Source of the DNA: Serratia fonticola
GTDB taxonomy: Bacteria; Pseudomonadota; Gammaproteobacteria; Enterobacterales; Enterobacteriaceae
Assembly (NCBI RefSeq): GCF_006715025.1
Contig: NZ_VFMK01000001.1
Location: 1,860,001 to 1,924,000, forward strand
Direction: 5' to 3'
DNA length: 64,000 nucleotides
Position 1 is the first letter of the stretch. Each line of letters starts with the position of its first letter. Below are positions 1 through 8,142 of the stretch, piece by piece. The notes under the pieces were generated by a model, which searched no databases, was not told the origin of the DNA, and worked only from the letters and a program-made list of their open reading frames with translations. A program made the translations under genes and the position numbers.

Positions 1-1
1 C

Positions 2-736
2 CCGCGCTTTACCATTCATTCGTGGAATGATGATGCCACGGTGAACGAACCCTGGATGTACCCGGCGGCAACGCCGATGATCCGCGATGCCATCAATCTG
101 CGTTATCAACTGATGCCGTATTTCTACACGCTGTTGTGGCAGGCAAGCGCTGATGATGAGCCGATGTTGCGCCCAACCTTCCTCGATCATGAGCATGACC
201 AACGGACCTTCTGTGAGAATGATGATTTTCTGATTGGCCGCGACTTGCTGGTGGCGAGCGTTGTGGAGCAGGGGCAACGCCAGCGTGAGGTTTATTTGCC
301 GGATAACGATGCAGGCTGGTATTGCTTCTACAGCGGGCAGTGGTACAGCGGCGGCCAGACCATTATGCTGGATGCCCCACTGGAGCGTTTGCCGCTGCTG
401 GTGAGGGCCGGAGCCGGGTTGCCGATGTCGAAACGATTGGCCCATGTGGATCCTGCCGCAGATAGTCACCGTGAGCTAAGGCTGTTCCCTGCTAAAGGCT
501 GCGGGTGGTCATCAGGGGTGTTGTTTGACGATGACGGGGAAAGCCATGGCTGGCAGCAGAATAACGCGCTGTGGCTCCATTGGAAGGCGGTGAGTGACAG
601 TCAGCGCATTGAGTTGACCATCACGACCGAAGGGCATTTCAAACCGGCATGGCAAGCGTTGAATATCGTACTGCCGGCGGGGGAGACGCGTGAGCTATGG
701 GTGAACGGGGTTTGCAGTGATACCTATGTGCTGTAA
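2..736 (+). CDS. GH31 family alpha-glycosidase, C-terminal part (5' end outside window)
   Basis: The reading frame is open from the first complete codon, so this is the 3' part of a longer gene and the GTG at 41 is not its start. The translation opens with IHSWNDD followed by VNEPWMYP, then INLRYQLMPYFYTLLW, which I recognise as the conserved stretch after the catalytic barrel of family 31 glycoside hydrolases; the rest is the beta-sandwich C-terminal region. GH31 enzymes hydrolyse alpha-linked glycosides such as maltosaccharides or xylosides. The catalytic residues lie upstream, so the substrate cannot be judged. The gene converges on xseA across a shared hairpin. Confidence 0.85.
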   Translation, partial: PRFTIHSWNDDATVNEPWMYPAATPMIRDAINLRYQLMPYFYTLLWQASADDEPMLRPTFLDHEHDQRTFCENDDFLIGRDLLVASVVEQGQRQREVYLPDNDAGWYCFYSGQWYSGGQTIMLDAPLERLPLLVRAGAGLPMSKRLAHVDPAADSHRELRLFPAKGCGWSSGVLFDDDGESHGWQQNNALWLHWKAVSDSQRIELTITTEGHFKPAWQALNIVLPAGETRELWVNGVCSDTYVL

Positions 737-748
737 CTGAAGCTTTAT

Positions 749-772
749 CCCAACCCTCTGGCGAGGGTTGGG
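749..772. terminator. Bidirectional hairpin between GH31 gene and xseA
   Basis: Perfect 10-bp inverted repeat CCCAACCCTC / GAGGGTTGGG with a 4-nt loop, placed in the 40 bp between two convergent genes. There is no long T-run on either side, so termination strength is uncertain; the position supports a shared terminator. Confidence 0.6.
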
Positions 773-776
773 AAAC

Positions 777-2153
777 TCATTGCGCCGTGCGCTTCTTACG
801 CGGCTTTTTCGCCACGGTAATCGTCTTCACTTCGCTCTCTACCCAGCCATCCTGCAGGCGGGTTTTCAACATTTCCCCAACCTGAGCCTGCTGGGTGGTT
901 TTCAGTAATTCTCCGCCGGGGGTTTGCGTCACGCTGTAACCCCGAGCCAGCGTAGCCAGCGGGCTGACCGCTTCCAATTGGCTGCAGGCTACGCCAAAGC
1001 GCTGGCGATAACCATTGAGCTGCCGCTCCATTCCCTGCTGCAGGCGGTATTCCTGCTGCTGAATACGCTGCTGCAAACGGTGGATCCGCCCCATCGGTTG
1101 CATTTGCGACAGACGTTGCTGAACGCGTTCGGCGCGGCGTGAGGAGAGGCGTAATTGCTGTTGCATGCCTTCCTCAAGGCGACGCTGTAACTTGAACAAC
1201 AAGGTTTGCTGGCGCGCCAGACGCAGGTGCGGATGCTGTTGTTGTAAGCGATGGTTGATCCGGGTGAACTGCTGTTGGCGCTGTGCCAGATAATAGTCCA
1301 TTGCCATTTCCAGCCGTTGTTGCTGTGACTGTAACTGGCGTAATAATTCAAGCTGATTGCGGCTGACCAGTTCGGCGGCGGCGGAAGGGGTTGGCGCACG
1401 CAAATCGGCAACAAAGTCGGCAATGGTGACGTCAGTTTCGTGGCCGACGGCGCTGACAATGGGGATCGCGCTGGCAAAAATCGCCCGCGCTACGCGCTCG
1501 TCGTTAAAACTCCACAGGTCTTCCAGTGAACCGCCCCCGCGCCCGACGATCAGCACGTCACACTCTTCGCGGCGATTCGCGGTTTCGATGGCTCTGACGA
1601 TTTGCATCGGGGCTTCAGCCCCCTGCACGGAGGTCGGGTAAATCACGATCGGCAACGAAGGATCGCGCCGCTGTAACACTTGCAGGATATCGTGCAGTGC
1701 TGCGCCGCTGGCAGAGGTGATCACCCCAACGCGTTTGGCCGGGCTGGGTAGCGGTTGCTTGAATTGCTGATCAAACAGGCCTTCGGCCGCGAGGCGTTGT
1801 TTCAACTGCTCGAACTGCTGTTGCAGCAGGCCGTCACCGGCGGGCTGCATGCTTTCGGCAATCAGTTGGTAATCACCGCGTGGTTCATACAAGGTGATGC
1901 TGGCGCGCACCAGAACCTGCTGACCATTCTGCGGGCGGAAAGTGGTGCGGCGGTTGCTGTTGCGGAACATGGCGCAACGTACCTGAGCACGATCGTCTTT
2001 CAGCGTGAAATACCAATGGCCGGAAGAGGGCTGGGAGAAGTTGGAGATCTCAGCGGTGAGCCAAATCTGCCCCATTTCCATTTCCAATAGCTGGCGAACC
2101 GTCTGATTGAGGCGGCTTACGGTAAAAATGGACGGTGAGGTAGGTAGCGACAT
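777..2153 (-). CDS. xseA: Exodeoxyribonuclease VII large subunit
   Basis: Catalytic subunit of exonuclease VII, which degrades single-stranded DNA from either end into acid-soluble oligonucleotides and works with several copies of the small subunit XseB in the cytoplasm. The 458-residue product matches the family length (E. coli 456). It has the N-terminal OB-fold (FTVSRLNQTVR at 10-20, through HWYFTLKDD), the conserved GRGGGSLEDLW at about 204-214, and a long Gln/Arg-rich coiled-coil region after residue 270. The frame is open ten codons further upstream, but I chose the ATG at 2153 (MSLPTSPSIF) because it fits the family N-terminus. It is divergent from guaB, as in other enterobacteria. Confidence 0.96.
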   Translation of the reverse strand: MSLPTSPSIFTVSRLNQTVRQLLEMEMGQIWLTAEISNFSQPSSGHWYFTLKDDRAQVRCAMFRNSNRRTTFRPQNGQQVLVRASITLYEPRGDYQLIAESMQPAGDGLLQQQFEQLKQRLAAEGLFDQQFKQPLPSPAKRVGVITSASGAALHDILQVLQRRDPSLPIVIYPTSVQGAEAPMQIVRAIETANRREECDVLIVGRGGGSLEDLWSFNDERVARAIFASAIPIVSAVGHETDVTIADFVADLRAPTPSAAAELVSRNQLELLRQLQSQQQRLEMAMDYYLAQRQQQFTRINHRLQQQHPHLRLARQQTLLFKLQRRLEEGMQQQLRLSSRRAERVQQRLSQMQPMGRIHRLQQRIQQQEYRLQQGMERQLNGYRQRFGVACSQLEAVSPLATLARGYSVTQTPGGELLKTTQQAQVGEMLKTRLQDGWVESEVKTITVAKKPRKKRTAQ

Positions 2154-2242
2154 GTGACCCAGATCAAATTTCAAAACAAGCACTTAATTGGTCGATATTA
2201 CAGCTCGGGAAAAGGTAATCAAGAGTTTTTGTAAGAAAGTGC

Positions 2243-2271
2243 TGGAGGCAACCGATTACGCTCTGTATAAT
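2243..2271 (+). promoter_or_regulatory. Probable guaB promoter
   Basis: A perfect TATAAT at 2266-2271 stands about 50 bp before the guaB ATG. The best -35 at a 17-bp spacing (TGGAGG, 2243-2248) is poor, and an AT-rich stretch lies upstream (2221-2240). No PurR-type box was recognised by eye. A strong -10 with a weak -35 and an UP-like tract is plausible for a growth-controlled nucleotide gene, but this is inference. Confidence 0.5.
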
Positions 2272-2322
2272 GCCGCGGCAATATTTTATCTTTTCCGCAT
2301 CCACCCTGGTGAGATATTGCCC

Positions 2323-3786
2323 ATGCTACGTATCACGAAAGAAGCTCTGACGTTTGACGACGTTCTCCTGGTTCCAGCCCACTCCACCGTTCTGCCTAAT
2401 ACTGCAGATCTCGGCACTCAACTGACCAAATCTATCCGCCTGAATATCCCTATGCTGTCCGCAGCCATGGATACCGTAACCGAATCCAGCCTGGCCATTG
2501 CGCTGGCGCAGGAAGGCGGCTTGGGCTTCATTCACAAAAACATGTCTATTGAGCGCCAGGCTGAAGAAGTCAGCCGCGTGAAGAAACATGAAAGCGGCGT
2601 GGTCACGGACCCACAGACCGTAACACCTTCCACGACCCTGGCGGAAGTGAAAGAACTGACCGCGCGTAACGGTTTTGCCGGCTACCCGGTGGTCACCGAA
2701 GAGAATGAACTGGTCGGCATTATTACCGGCCGTGACGTTCGTTTTGTGACCGATTTGAGCCAGCCGGTGACGGCGGTGATGACGCCCAAAGATCGTCTGG
2801 TCACCGTCAGGGAAGGCGAAGCGCGTGAAGTCGTGCTGCAGAAAATGCACGAAAAGCGCGTTGAGAAAGCATTGGTGGTGGATGATAGCTTCCACCTGCT
2901 GGGCATGATCACCGTAAAAGACTTCCAGAAAGCAGAACGTAAGCCTAACGCCTGTAAAGACGAGCATGGCCGTCTGCGCGTGGGGGCTGCGGTGGGGGCC
3001 GGTGCCGGTAACGAAGAGCGCGTTGATGCGCTGGTTGCTGCGGGTGTTGACGTATTGCTGATCGATTCATCTCACGGCCATTCTGAAGGCGTACTGCAGC
3101 GCATCCGCGAAACCCGCGCCAAGTACCCGGATCTGCAAATCGTTGGCGGTAACGTCGCGACTGCCGCCGGTGCCAGAGCCTTGATGGAAGCCGGTGTCAG
3201 CGCGGTGAAAGTGGGGATCGGTCCTGGTTCTATCTGTACCACGCGTATCGTTACTGGCGTGGGTGTCCCGCAAATCACCGCTATCGCCGATGCGGTCGAG
3301 GCGCTGGAAGGCACCGGTATTCCGGTTATTGCCGACGGCGGTATCCGTTTCTCTGGTGACATCGCCAAAGCAATCGCTGCGGGTGCATCCTGCGTGATGG
3401 TCGGCTCCATGCTGGCGGGCACTGAGGAATCACCGGGCGAAATCGAGCTGTATCAGGGCCGTTCGTTCAAGTCTTACCGTGGGATGGGTTCGCTGGGGGC
3501 GATGTCCAAAGGTTCCTCTGACCGTTACTTCCAGACCGATAACGCCGCTGATAAACTGGTGCCGGAAGGCATCGAAGGCCGCGTGGCTTACAAAGGCATG
3601 CTGAAAGCGATCGTGCATCAGCAGATGGGCGGCCTGCGTTCCTGTATGGGCCTGACCGGTTGTGCGACCATTGATGAACTGCGTACCAAGGCTGAATTTG
3701 TGCGTATCAGCGGTGCTGGTATTCAAGAAAGCCATGTGCATGACGTGACCATCACCAAAGAATCACCAAACTACCGCATGGGTTGA
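2323..3786 (+). CDS. guaB: Inosine-5'-monophosphate dehydrogenase
   Basis: Oxidises IMP to XMP with NAD+, the committed step of GMP synthesis. The 487-residue product is nearly identical to E. coli GuaB: N-terminal MLRITKEALTFDDVLL, two CBS domains at about 95-205 (FVTDLSQPV, VTVREGEA), the active-site loop GPGSICTTRIVTGVG with the catalytic Cys, and the nucleotide-binding GMGSLGAMSKGSSDRY. The frame is open from 2188, but the ATG at 2323 matches the family start exactly and lies just downstream of the -10 element. It forms an operon with guaA, although a 177-bp spacer containing a long palindrome separates them; in E. coli the spacer is much shorter. Confidence 0.97.
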   Translation: MLRITKEALTFDDVLLVPAHSTVLPNTADLGTQLTKSIRLNIPMLSAAMDTVTESSLAIALAQEGGLGFIHKNMSIERQAEEVSRVKKHESGVVTDPQTVTPSTTLAEVKELTARNGFAGYPVVTEENELVGIITGRDVRFVTDLSQPVTAVMTPKDRLVTVREGEAREVVLQKMHEKRVEKALVVDDSFHLLGMITVKDFQKAERKPNACKDEHGRLRVGAAVGAGAGNEERVDALVAAGVDVLLIDSSHGHSEGVLQRIRETRAKYPDLQIVGGNVATAAGARALMEAGVSAVKVGIGPGSICTTRIVTGVGVPQITAIADAVEALEGTGIPVIADGGIRFSGDIAKAIAAGASCVMVGSMLAGTEESPGEIELYQGRSFKSYRGMGSLGAMSKGSSDRYFQTDNAADKLVPEGIEGRVAYKGMLKAIVHQQMGGLRSCMGLTGCATIDELRTKAEFVRISGAGIQESHVHDVTITKESPNYRMG

Positions 3787-3912
3787 TTTCAGAGGCTGCG
3801 GCCTGCGCATTTGTTTGCCGTCCGCTGCTCGCATTGCTCATTGACTTTAATGTCAATTGCGCAGGCTGTGCTGCGGGCGACAAGCAACTACTTGGCCTCG
3901 CCGACTGAAATC
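3785..3912. repeat. 128-nt imperfect palindrome between guaB and guaA
   Basis: The segment begins GATTTCAG (3785-3792) and ends CTGAAATC (3905-3912). The two 61-nt arms pair imperfectly along most of their length and close on ATTGAC-TTTAAT-GTCAAT. It overlaps the guaB stop codon region and would form one long hairpin in the guaBA transcript. Size and structure fit a dispersed intergenic palindrome (ERIC/MITE-like), but I cannot assign it to a named family from one copy. Confidence 0.75.
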
Positions 3913-3963
3913 GTCCCTGATGATTTGATTCTTCCTTTTATTTGTTGCTGGAATTTGCCTTAC

Positions 3964-5541
3964 ATGACAAAAAATATTCATAAGCATCGCATCCTGATCC
4001 TGGATTTCGGTTCACAATACACCCAACTGATTGCCCGCCGCGTGCGTGAAATCGGTGTTTACTGTGAGCTGTGGGCCTGGGACGTCAGCGAAGAGCAGAT
4101 CCGCGCATTCAACCCAAGCGGCATCATTCTTTCCGGTAGCCCGGAAAGCACGACCGAACTGAACAGCCCGCGGGCACCAGAATATGTCTTCACCGCCGGT
4201 GTGCCAGTGCTGGGTGTTTGCTACGGTATGCAAACCATGGCCGTGCAACTGGGTGGCCACGTACAGGGCTCCAACGAACGTGAGTTTGGTTATGCCCAGG
4301 TGGAGATCGCTAAACCAAGCGCTCTGATCCGCGATATCGAAGACGCGATCAGCCCTGCCGGTAAACCGCTGCTGGATGTGTGGATGAGCCACGGTGACAA
4401 AGTTACCGCTATCCCATCTGATTTCGTGACCATTGCCAGCACCGATACCTGCCCGTTTGCCATTATGGCCAATGAAGAAAAACGCTTCTATGGCGTGCAG
4501 TTCCACCCGGAAGTGACGCATACCCGTCAGGGCCAGCGTATGCTGGAGCGCTTCGTACTGGATATCTGTGGTTGTGAAGCGCTGTGGACACCGGCCACCA
4601 TTATTGAAGACGCGGTTGAGCGTATTCGTGAGCAGGTGGGTGAGGATCATGTGATCCTCGGCCTGTCTGGCGGCGTGGATTCTTCCGTGACTGCCATGTT
4701 GTTGCACCGTGCCATTGGTAAACGCCTGACCTGCGTATTTGTGGATAACGGCCTGCTGCGCCTGAATGAAGCCGACCAGGTACTGGAAATGTTCGGCGAT
4801 CATTTCGGGCTGAACATTGTGCACGTACCGGCAGAAAATCGCTTCCTGAGCGCGTTGGCGGGGGTTGATGAACCCGAAGCCAAGCGTAAGATCATTGGCC
4901 GCGTGTTTGTGGAAGTGTTCGATGAAGAAGCCTGCAAACAAAGCGAAGTGAAGTGGCTGGCACAGGGCACTATCTACCCGGATGTGATCGAATCTGCCGC
5001 TTCCGCTACTGGCAAAGCACACGTAATCAAGTCGCACCACAACGTGGGTGGCCTGCCGAAAGAGATGAAGCTGGGGCTGGTTGAGCCGCTGAAAGAGCTG
5101 TTCAAAGACGAAGTACGCAAGATTGGTCTGGAGCTGGGCCTGCCGTACGACATGCTGTACCGCCACCCGTTCCCAGGGCCAGGTCTGGGCGTGCGCGTAT
5201 TGGGCGAAGTGAAGAAAGAGTACTGCGATCTGTTGCGCCGTGCCGATGCCATCTTCATCGAAGAACTGCACAAAGCCGATCTGTACAACAAGGTCAGCCA
5301 GGCGTTCACCGTTTTCCTGCCAGTACGTTCTGTTGGCGTGATGGGCGATGGGCGTAAATACGATTGGGTTGTTTCACTGCGTGCGGTAGAAACCATCGAC
5401 TTTATGACCGCGCATTGGGCACACCTGCCGTACGAGTTCCTGGGCCGCGTTTCCAACCGTATCATCAACGAAGTCAACGGTATTTCCCGCGTGGTTTATG
5501 ATATCAGCGGTAAACCACCAGCGACGATCGAGTGGGAATGA
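3964..5541 (+). CDS. guaA: GMP synthase (glutamine-hydrolysing)
   Basis: Converts XMP to GMP using ATP and glutamine ammonia. The 525 residues match E. coli GuaA: class I glutamine amidotransferase domain with nucleophile Cys86 (GVCYGMQ) and the FHPEV catalytic motif, ATP pyrophosphatase domain with the P-loop LSGGVDSSV, and C-terminal dimerisation domain ending ATIEWE. The ATG at 3964 (MTKNIHKHRILILDFG) is the family start; the frame is open further upstream through the palindrome. One oddity is Ser59 in ILSGSPEST where E. coli has Gly. The 3' end of guaA is a known integration site for mobile islands, which fits the debris downstream. Confidence 0.97.
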   Translation: MTKNIHKHRILILDFGSQYTQLIARRVREIGVYCELWAWDVSEEQIRAFNPSGIILSGSPESTTELNSPRAPEYVFTAGVPVLGVCYGMQTMAVQLGGHVQGSNEREFGYAQVEIAKPSALIRDIEDAISPAGKPLLDVWMSHGDKVTAIPSDFVTIASTDTCPFAIMANEEKRFYGVQFHPEVTHTRQGQRMLERFVLDICGCEALWTPATIIEDAVERIREQVGEDHVILGLSGGVDSSVTAMLLHRAIGKRLTCVFVDNGLLRLNEADQVLEMFGDHFGLNIVHVPAENRFLSALAGVDEPEAKRKIIGRVFVEVFDEEACKQSEVKWLAQGTIYPDVIESAASATGKAHVIKSHHNVGGLPKEMKLGLVEPLKELFKDEVRKIGLELGLPYDMLYRHPFPGPGLGVRVLGEVKKEYCDLLRRADAIFIEELHKADLYNKVSQAFTVFLPVRSVGVMGDGRKYDWVVSLRAVETIDFMTAHWAHLPYEFLGRVSNRIINEVNGISRVVYDISGKPPATIEWE

Positions 5542-5588
5542 TTTAACGTCTGGCAACAGCCTGCACGTATAAGCAGTAAAACACCTCT

Positions 5589-5614
5589 AAGCCCGCGTAA
5601 CTGCGGGCTTTTTT
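5589..5614 (+). terminator. Rho-independent terminator of guaBA
   Basis: Hairpin AAGCCCGC-GTAACT-GCGGGCTT followed by a run of T, 47 bp after the guaA stop. Confidence 0.9.
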
Positions 5615-5740
5615 GTTTTTATGTCTGGCATTTTCTGGCAGCTGTGAGCAACGGGAAGCACGGTTTTTTCAATGGAATTTTTGATGGTACTCTCTGGTTT
5701 TGAAGTCAGGTTTGAAAAAGTACCATGTGATAAATTTCGG

Positions 5741-5772
5741 TTGAGTTATGGTGTTTGTTTTTTATAACTCAA
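5741..5772. repeat. Inverted repeat in AT-rich DNA before integrase remnant
   Basis: TTGAGTTAT (5741-5749) and ATAACTCAA (5764-5772) form a perfect 9-bp inverted repeat with a 14-nt loop. It sits in the AT-rich 200 bp between the guaA terminator and the integrase remnant. Such repeats are common around integrase promoters and att arms, but the role here is unknown. I see nothing else in 5615-5830. Confidence 0.4.
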
Positions 5773-5847
5773 TTAAAAACAGATAGTTAAATAACTTTTC
5801 TGATTTTTTACAACATGGAGTTTTTTGATAAAGGAGAACAATAAACC

Positions 5848-5928
5848 ATGTTGACTGACACTAGGCTGCGTCACCTTAAGCCGAAGGAGAAATGGACTGC
5901 CCCCCCGGTAGACGATCCTGCTCTATAG
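5848..5928 (+). pseudogene. P4-type tyrosine integrase, N-terminal remnant
   Basis: An AAGGAG Shine-Dalgarno precedes an ATG whose first residues, MLTDTRLRHLKPKEK, strongly resemble the N-terminus of P4-family phage/island integrases (consensus start MLTDT.L..LKP). After residue 15 the reading enters a short inverted-repeat scar and stops at 5926. No catalytic part of an integrase was found downstream. Its position 300 bp after guaA and its orientation are those of an island integrase inserted at the guaA 3' end. I infer an integrative element once sat here and has decayed. Confidence 0.7.
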
Positions 5929-5944
5929 TTGTGGGGGCAGTCCA
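5893..5944. mobile_element. 52-bp scar with 12-bp terminal inverted repeats (IS3-like ends)
   Basis: TGGACTGCCCCC (5893-5904) and GGGGGCAGTCCA (5933-5944) are perfect 12-bp inverted repeats around 28 nt of unique sequence. TG...CA ends are typical of IS3-family elements. It interrupts the integrase remnant; I read it as an internally deleted IS or a minimal MITE. No target duplication is evident. Confidence 0.55.
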
Positions 5945-6074
5945 GTCTCTCGAACTCTATCGGAGACAGACCATCCGCAGACGAATGTCTGCGAATGAGC
6001 CAATCCGAACCTGCGCAGCTTGAGGCTGGCATATTCAAACTCATCATGCCCGCATCACAGAGCTCTCAGATTAC

Positions 6075-6109
6075 AAAAAGGCCCGCCAGTTGTTTTGGCG
6101 GGCCTTTTT
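6075..6109. terminator. Bidirectional terminator downstream of HNH/membrane gene
   Basis: AAAAAGGCCCGCCA / TGGCGGGCCTTTTT with a short loop gives a strong hairpin with T-runs on both strands. It ends leftward transcription from the gene at 6131-7831. Between the IS-like scar (5944) and this hairpin I see no coding sequence. Confidence 0.85.
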
Positions 6110-6130
6110 GTTTTGCATAGTGGCTTTCTG

Positions 6131-7831
6131 CTATTTGGGGCCGACCAGTTTTAGCACCAACTTTGATTTGTTTTGCTCGAACGTGTAAATCGCGGCCAAG
6201 GGGACAGCGGTGACAATCACCCCTGACAGGACCGAGGAGACTTGCGAGTTGAATTTATTCAGTAATGGCACTGCGGCAATGCCTTGGCTAATAACCCGTT
6301 GGGCGTAAATGCCGGCAACAGCCGATGCCGCGCCCATAATCACGACTTGCAAGGCCACCAGTTTGTCTGGCTCATTGCTGGTAACGATACGGATTGCACG
6401 CACAACGCTGAGGGTGCTCTCACGAATCAGCGCATAGACAAATGAAGGCATCTTCAATACCAAAGAAATGAGAATCTGAGGTATCACGCTCAAGGCGCCT
6501 GCTACGCCAGCCTCGATGCCCAGCGATTTCGCACGCGACCAAATTTGACGTTCTTCAAAACGCTTGGCGAGTTCAGCGCTCAGGCGATTCTTGCTGAGCT
6601 TCATCTCCTCAACAATTCCTTCTTCGGAGACAAACTTCATGCGTTTCAGTTCGTCCAAGAACACGTCAATGGTCTCCACCACAATCAGGCCCACAACCTG
6701 TTGTGCGGCCATGGTCGCGCCAGTGAGGGCAACAGTGGTACCGATCTCTTTAACTGCTTGGATTTTTGCAGAGCGGATAACCTGCTTGCTCTCTGCATAA
6801 ATTGTATCGACCGCCTTTTTGTCGATGACATGCTCTTTACCTGATCCCTTGATCGTCACGATCAACTTACCGTCATCGGTAGGATGTGGCTTGGAATTCG
6901 CGGACAGCCAGTCATACAGGTCAGCCTCACCCTTTTGGCTGTTGATGCTTCGGTGCATGTACTTCAGATTGCCGGGGTCGTTCACGACCTTACCCAACTG
7001 TTCATCGGTCAGGCCCATTTTCAACAGCTGAGAAGAGAAGATTTCTTTTCTTGAGGTGATGTGATCGACCGAGACAATAGTAGCCTTATCTCGTTCATAG
7101 ACCAAAGGTTCATCCGGGTTGTAGTCATTCCGGAAAACCGTGCCGTTCGGCGTTTTATCAGAGGGCTTTGCATGGGAGTAGTCACCAAACGTTCCATGTT
7201 TATCGTGTCGATAGGTATCGTAGTCGTCAGTCAGCTTGCCATATTTAGCAGCACTTTTTTCATCTAGGATGCCTCCTAGCATAAATGCAGCGATCGCGCG
7301 TCGAATTGATTCTTTGCGGCATTGCTCGTAGATGTCGTCCACGGAGCTTGCTGGGGTAGGTAGACGCTTTTTAACGTCGTTGACCATGTCGAACGTGGTC
7401 TTATCCAGTTCTAGCGTATCGCGGAACATGCGGTTGAGCTTGCTTGCTGATTGCTTGGAAAATTTTATAGCGGCTTCTGTTGTTTCGTTCAGGTCGAAAT
7501 TCTGTACGGCATCGATGGCACTGTCTTTCATGTTCACAACGCCATCGCTCGCCTTGACGGCCTGATCTGCAAGATAGTCACGGGTGCCCGCATAGTCATG
7601 TTCCATGACTGTATCGATAGCCTTCGTTGTAGCTTTGCCCGCTTGGTCCGCTATGTTTGACACAGTCCGCTTAGCAGTTGCTTGCGCTTCTTGATAATCG
7701 AAGTCTTTGACCATTTGTGACGCGGCGGTTGCCGCCTCTGTGCCTTTGGCCGCTGCGTCACCAAACTTCTTTTTGGCAACTGCAGCCGCATCTTTCAACT
7801 TGTCCGCGCTGAATTTATCGAAGAAACTCAT
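6131..7831 (-). CDS. Unrecognised 566-residue protein: helical repeats, HNH nuclease-like motif, membrane C-terminus
   Basis: I do not recognise a named family. Residues 1-140 are Ala/Lys/Asp-rich and amphipathic-helical, with a 34-residue repeat: FDY at 44-46, HDY at 78-80 and FDL at 112-114, units closing on AIDTV and AIDAV. Residues 255-301 carry an HNH-endonuclease-like pattern: VDHI (Asp256-His257), then NDPGNL (Asn288), H293, and SINSQKG (Asn297, Lys300). The C-terminal half has hydrophobic stretches at roughly 365-387, 438-460, 491-511 and 533-552, which suggests membrane association. The start is supported by AGGTG ahead of ATG at 7831. It stands alone between an integrase remnant and an IS remnant at a guaA insertion hotspot. 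An anti-phage or DNA-uptake-blocking effector is a guess; a secreted toxin is another. Confidence 0.7.
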   Translation of the reverse strand: MSFFDKFSADKLKDAAAVAKKKFGDAAAKGTEAATAASQMVKDFDYQEAQATAKRTVSNIADQAGKATTKAIDTVMEHDYAGTRDYLADQAVKASDGVVNMKDSAIDAVQNFDLNETTEAAIKFSKQSASKLNRMFRDTLELDKTTFDMVNDVKKRLPTPASSVDDIYEQCRKESIRRAIAAFMLGGILDEKSAAKYGKLTDDYDTYRHDKHGTFGDYSHAKPSDKTPNGTVFRNDYNPDEPLVYERDKATIVSVDHITSRKEIFSSQLLKMGLTDEQLGKVVNDPGNLKYMHRSINSQKGEADLYDWLSANSKPHPTDDGKLIVTIKGSGKEHVIDKKAVDTIYAESKQVIRSAKIQAVKEIGTTVALTGATMAAQQVVGLIVVETIDVFLDELKRMKFVSEEGIVEEMKLSKNRLSAELAKRFEERQIWSRAKSLGIEAGVAGALSVIPQILISLVLKMPSFVYALIRESTLSVVRAIRIVTSNEPDKLVALQVVIMGAASAVAGIYAQRVISQGIAAVPLLNKFNSQVSSVLSGVIVTAVPLAAIYTFEQNKSKLVLKLVGPK

Positions 7832-7906
7832 GCTGCACCTATTCCATTATTTTACAATTTGAATCAAATGTAGCATAGGACATTGGCAATTAGATCCTTA
7901 TCAAAA

Positions 7907-8103
7907 AGGCATTATTGCATAAATCGTTGCCCTTCAAGCGGTAGGCTTGCTGCATGAGTCAGCCCCACAAGTCCCGCTATCGAGCTACCAACTGGAAACA
8001 GTACAACGCAGCCCTTAAAGCTCGGGGTTCTTTGACAGTCCGCTACGATGCTGCTCATGCTCTGATGTGCTTTTTCTTTGTATGGTATTTTAATGGTATT
8101 TGA
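7907..8103 (+). mobile_element. IS5-family element remnant (left end plus transposase N-terminus)
   Basis: GGCATTATTGCATAAATC at 7908-7925 resembles the terminal repeat of IS5/IS903-type elements. It is followed by an ATG at 7954 encoding a 49-codon frame whose start, SRYRATNWKQYNAALKARG, matches the conserved N-terminus of IS5-family transposases (RY..TNW..YN.AL..RGSL). After about 30 residues the similarity ends and the frame stops at 8101. The rest of the transposase and the right end were not found, so this is a truncated, inactive copy. Confidence 0.7.
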
Positions 8104-8142
8104 TAGTGGGTTGCTTTTAACCTATTGTTGTATAATGGTTAT

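Noticed and set aside
4012..5271. 419-codon open frame on the minus strand
   Set aside because: It lies wholly opposite guaA, has low-complexity composition with no recognisable domain, and is a shadow of that highly conserved gene.
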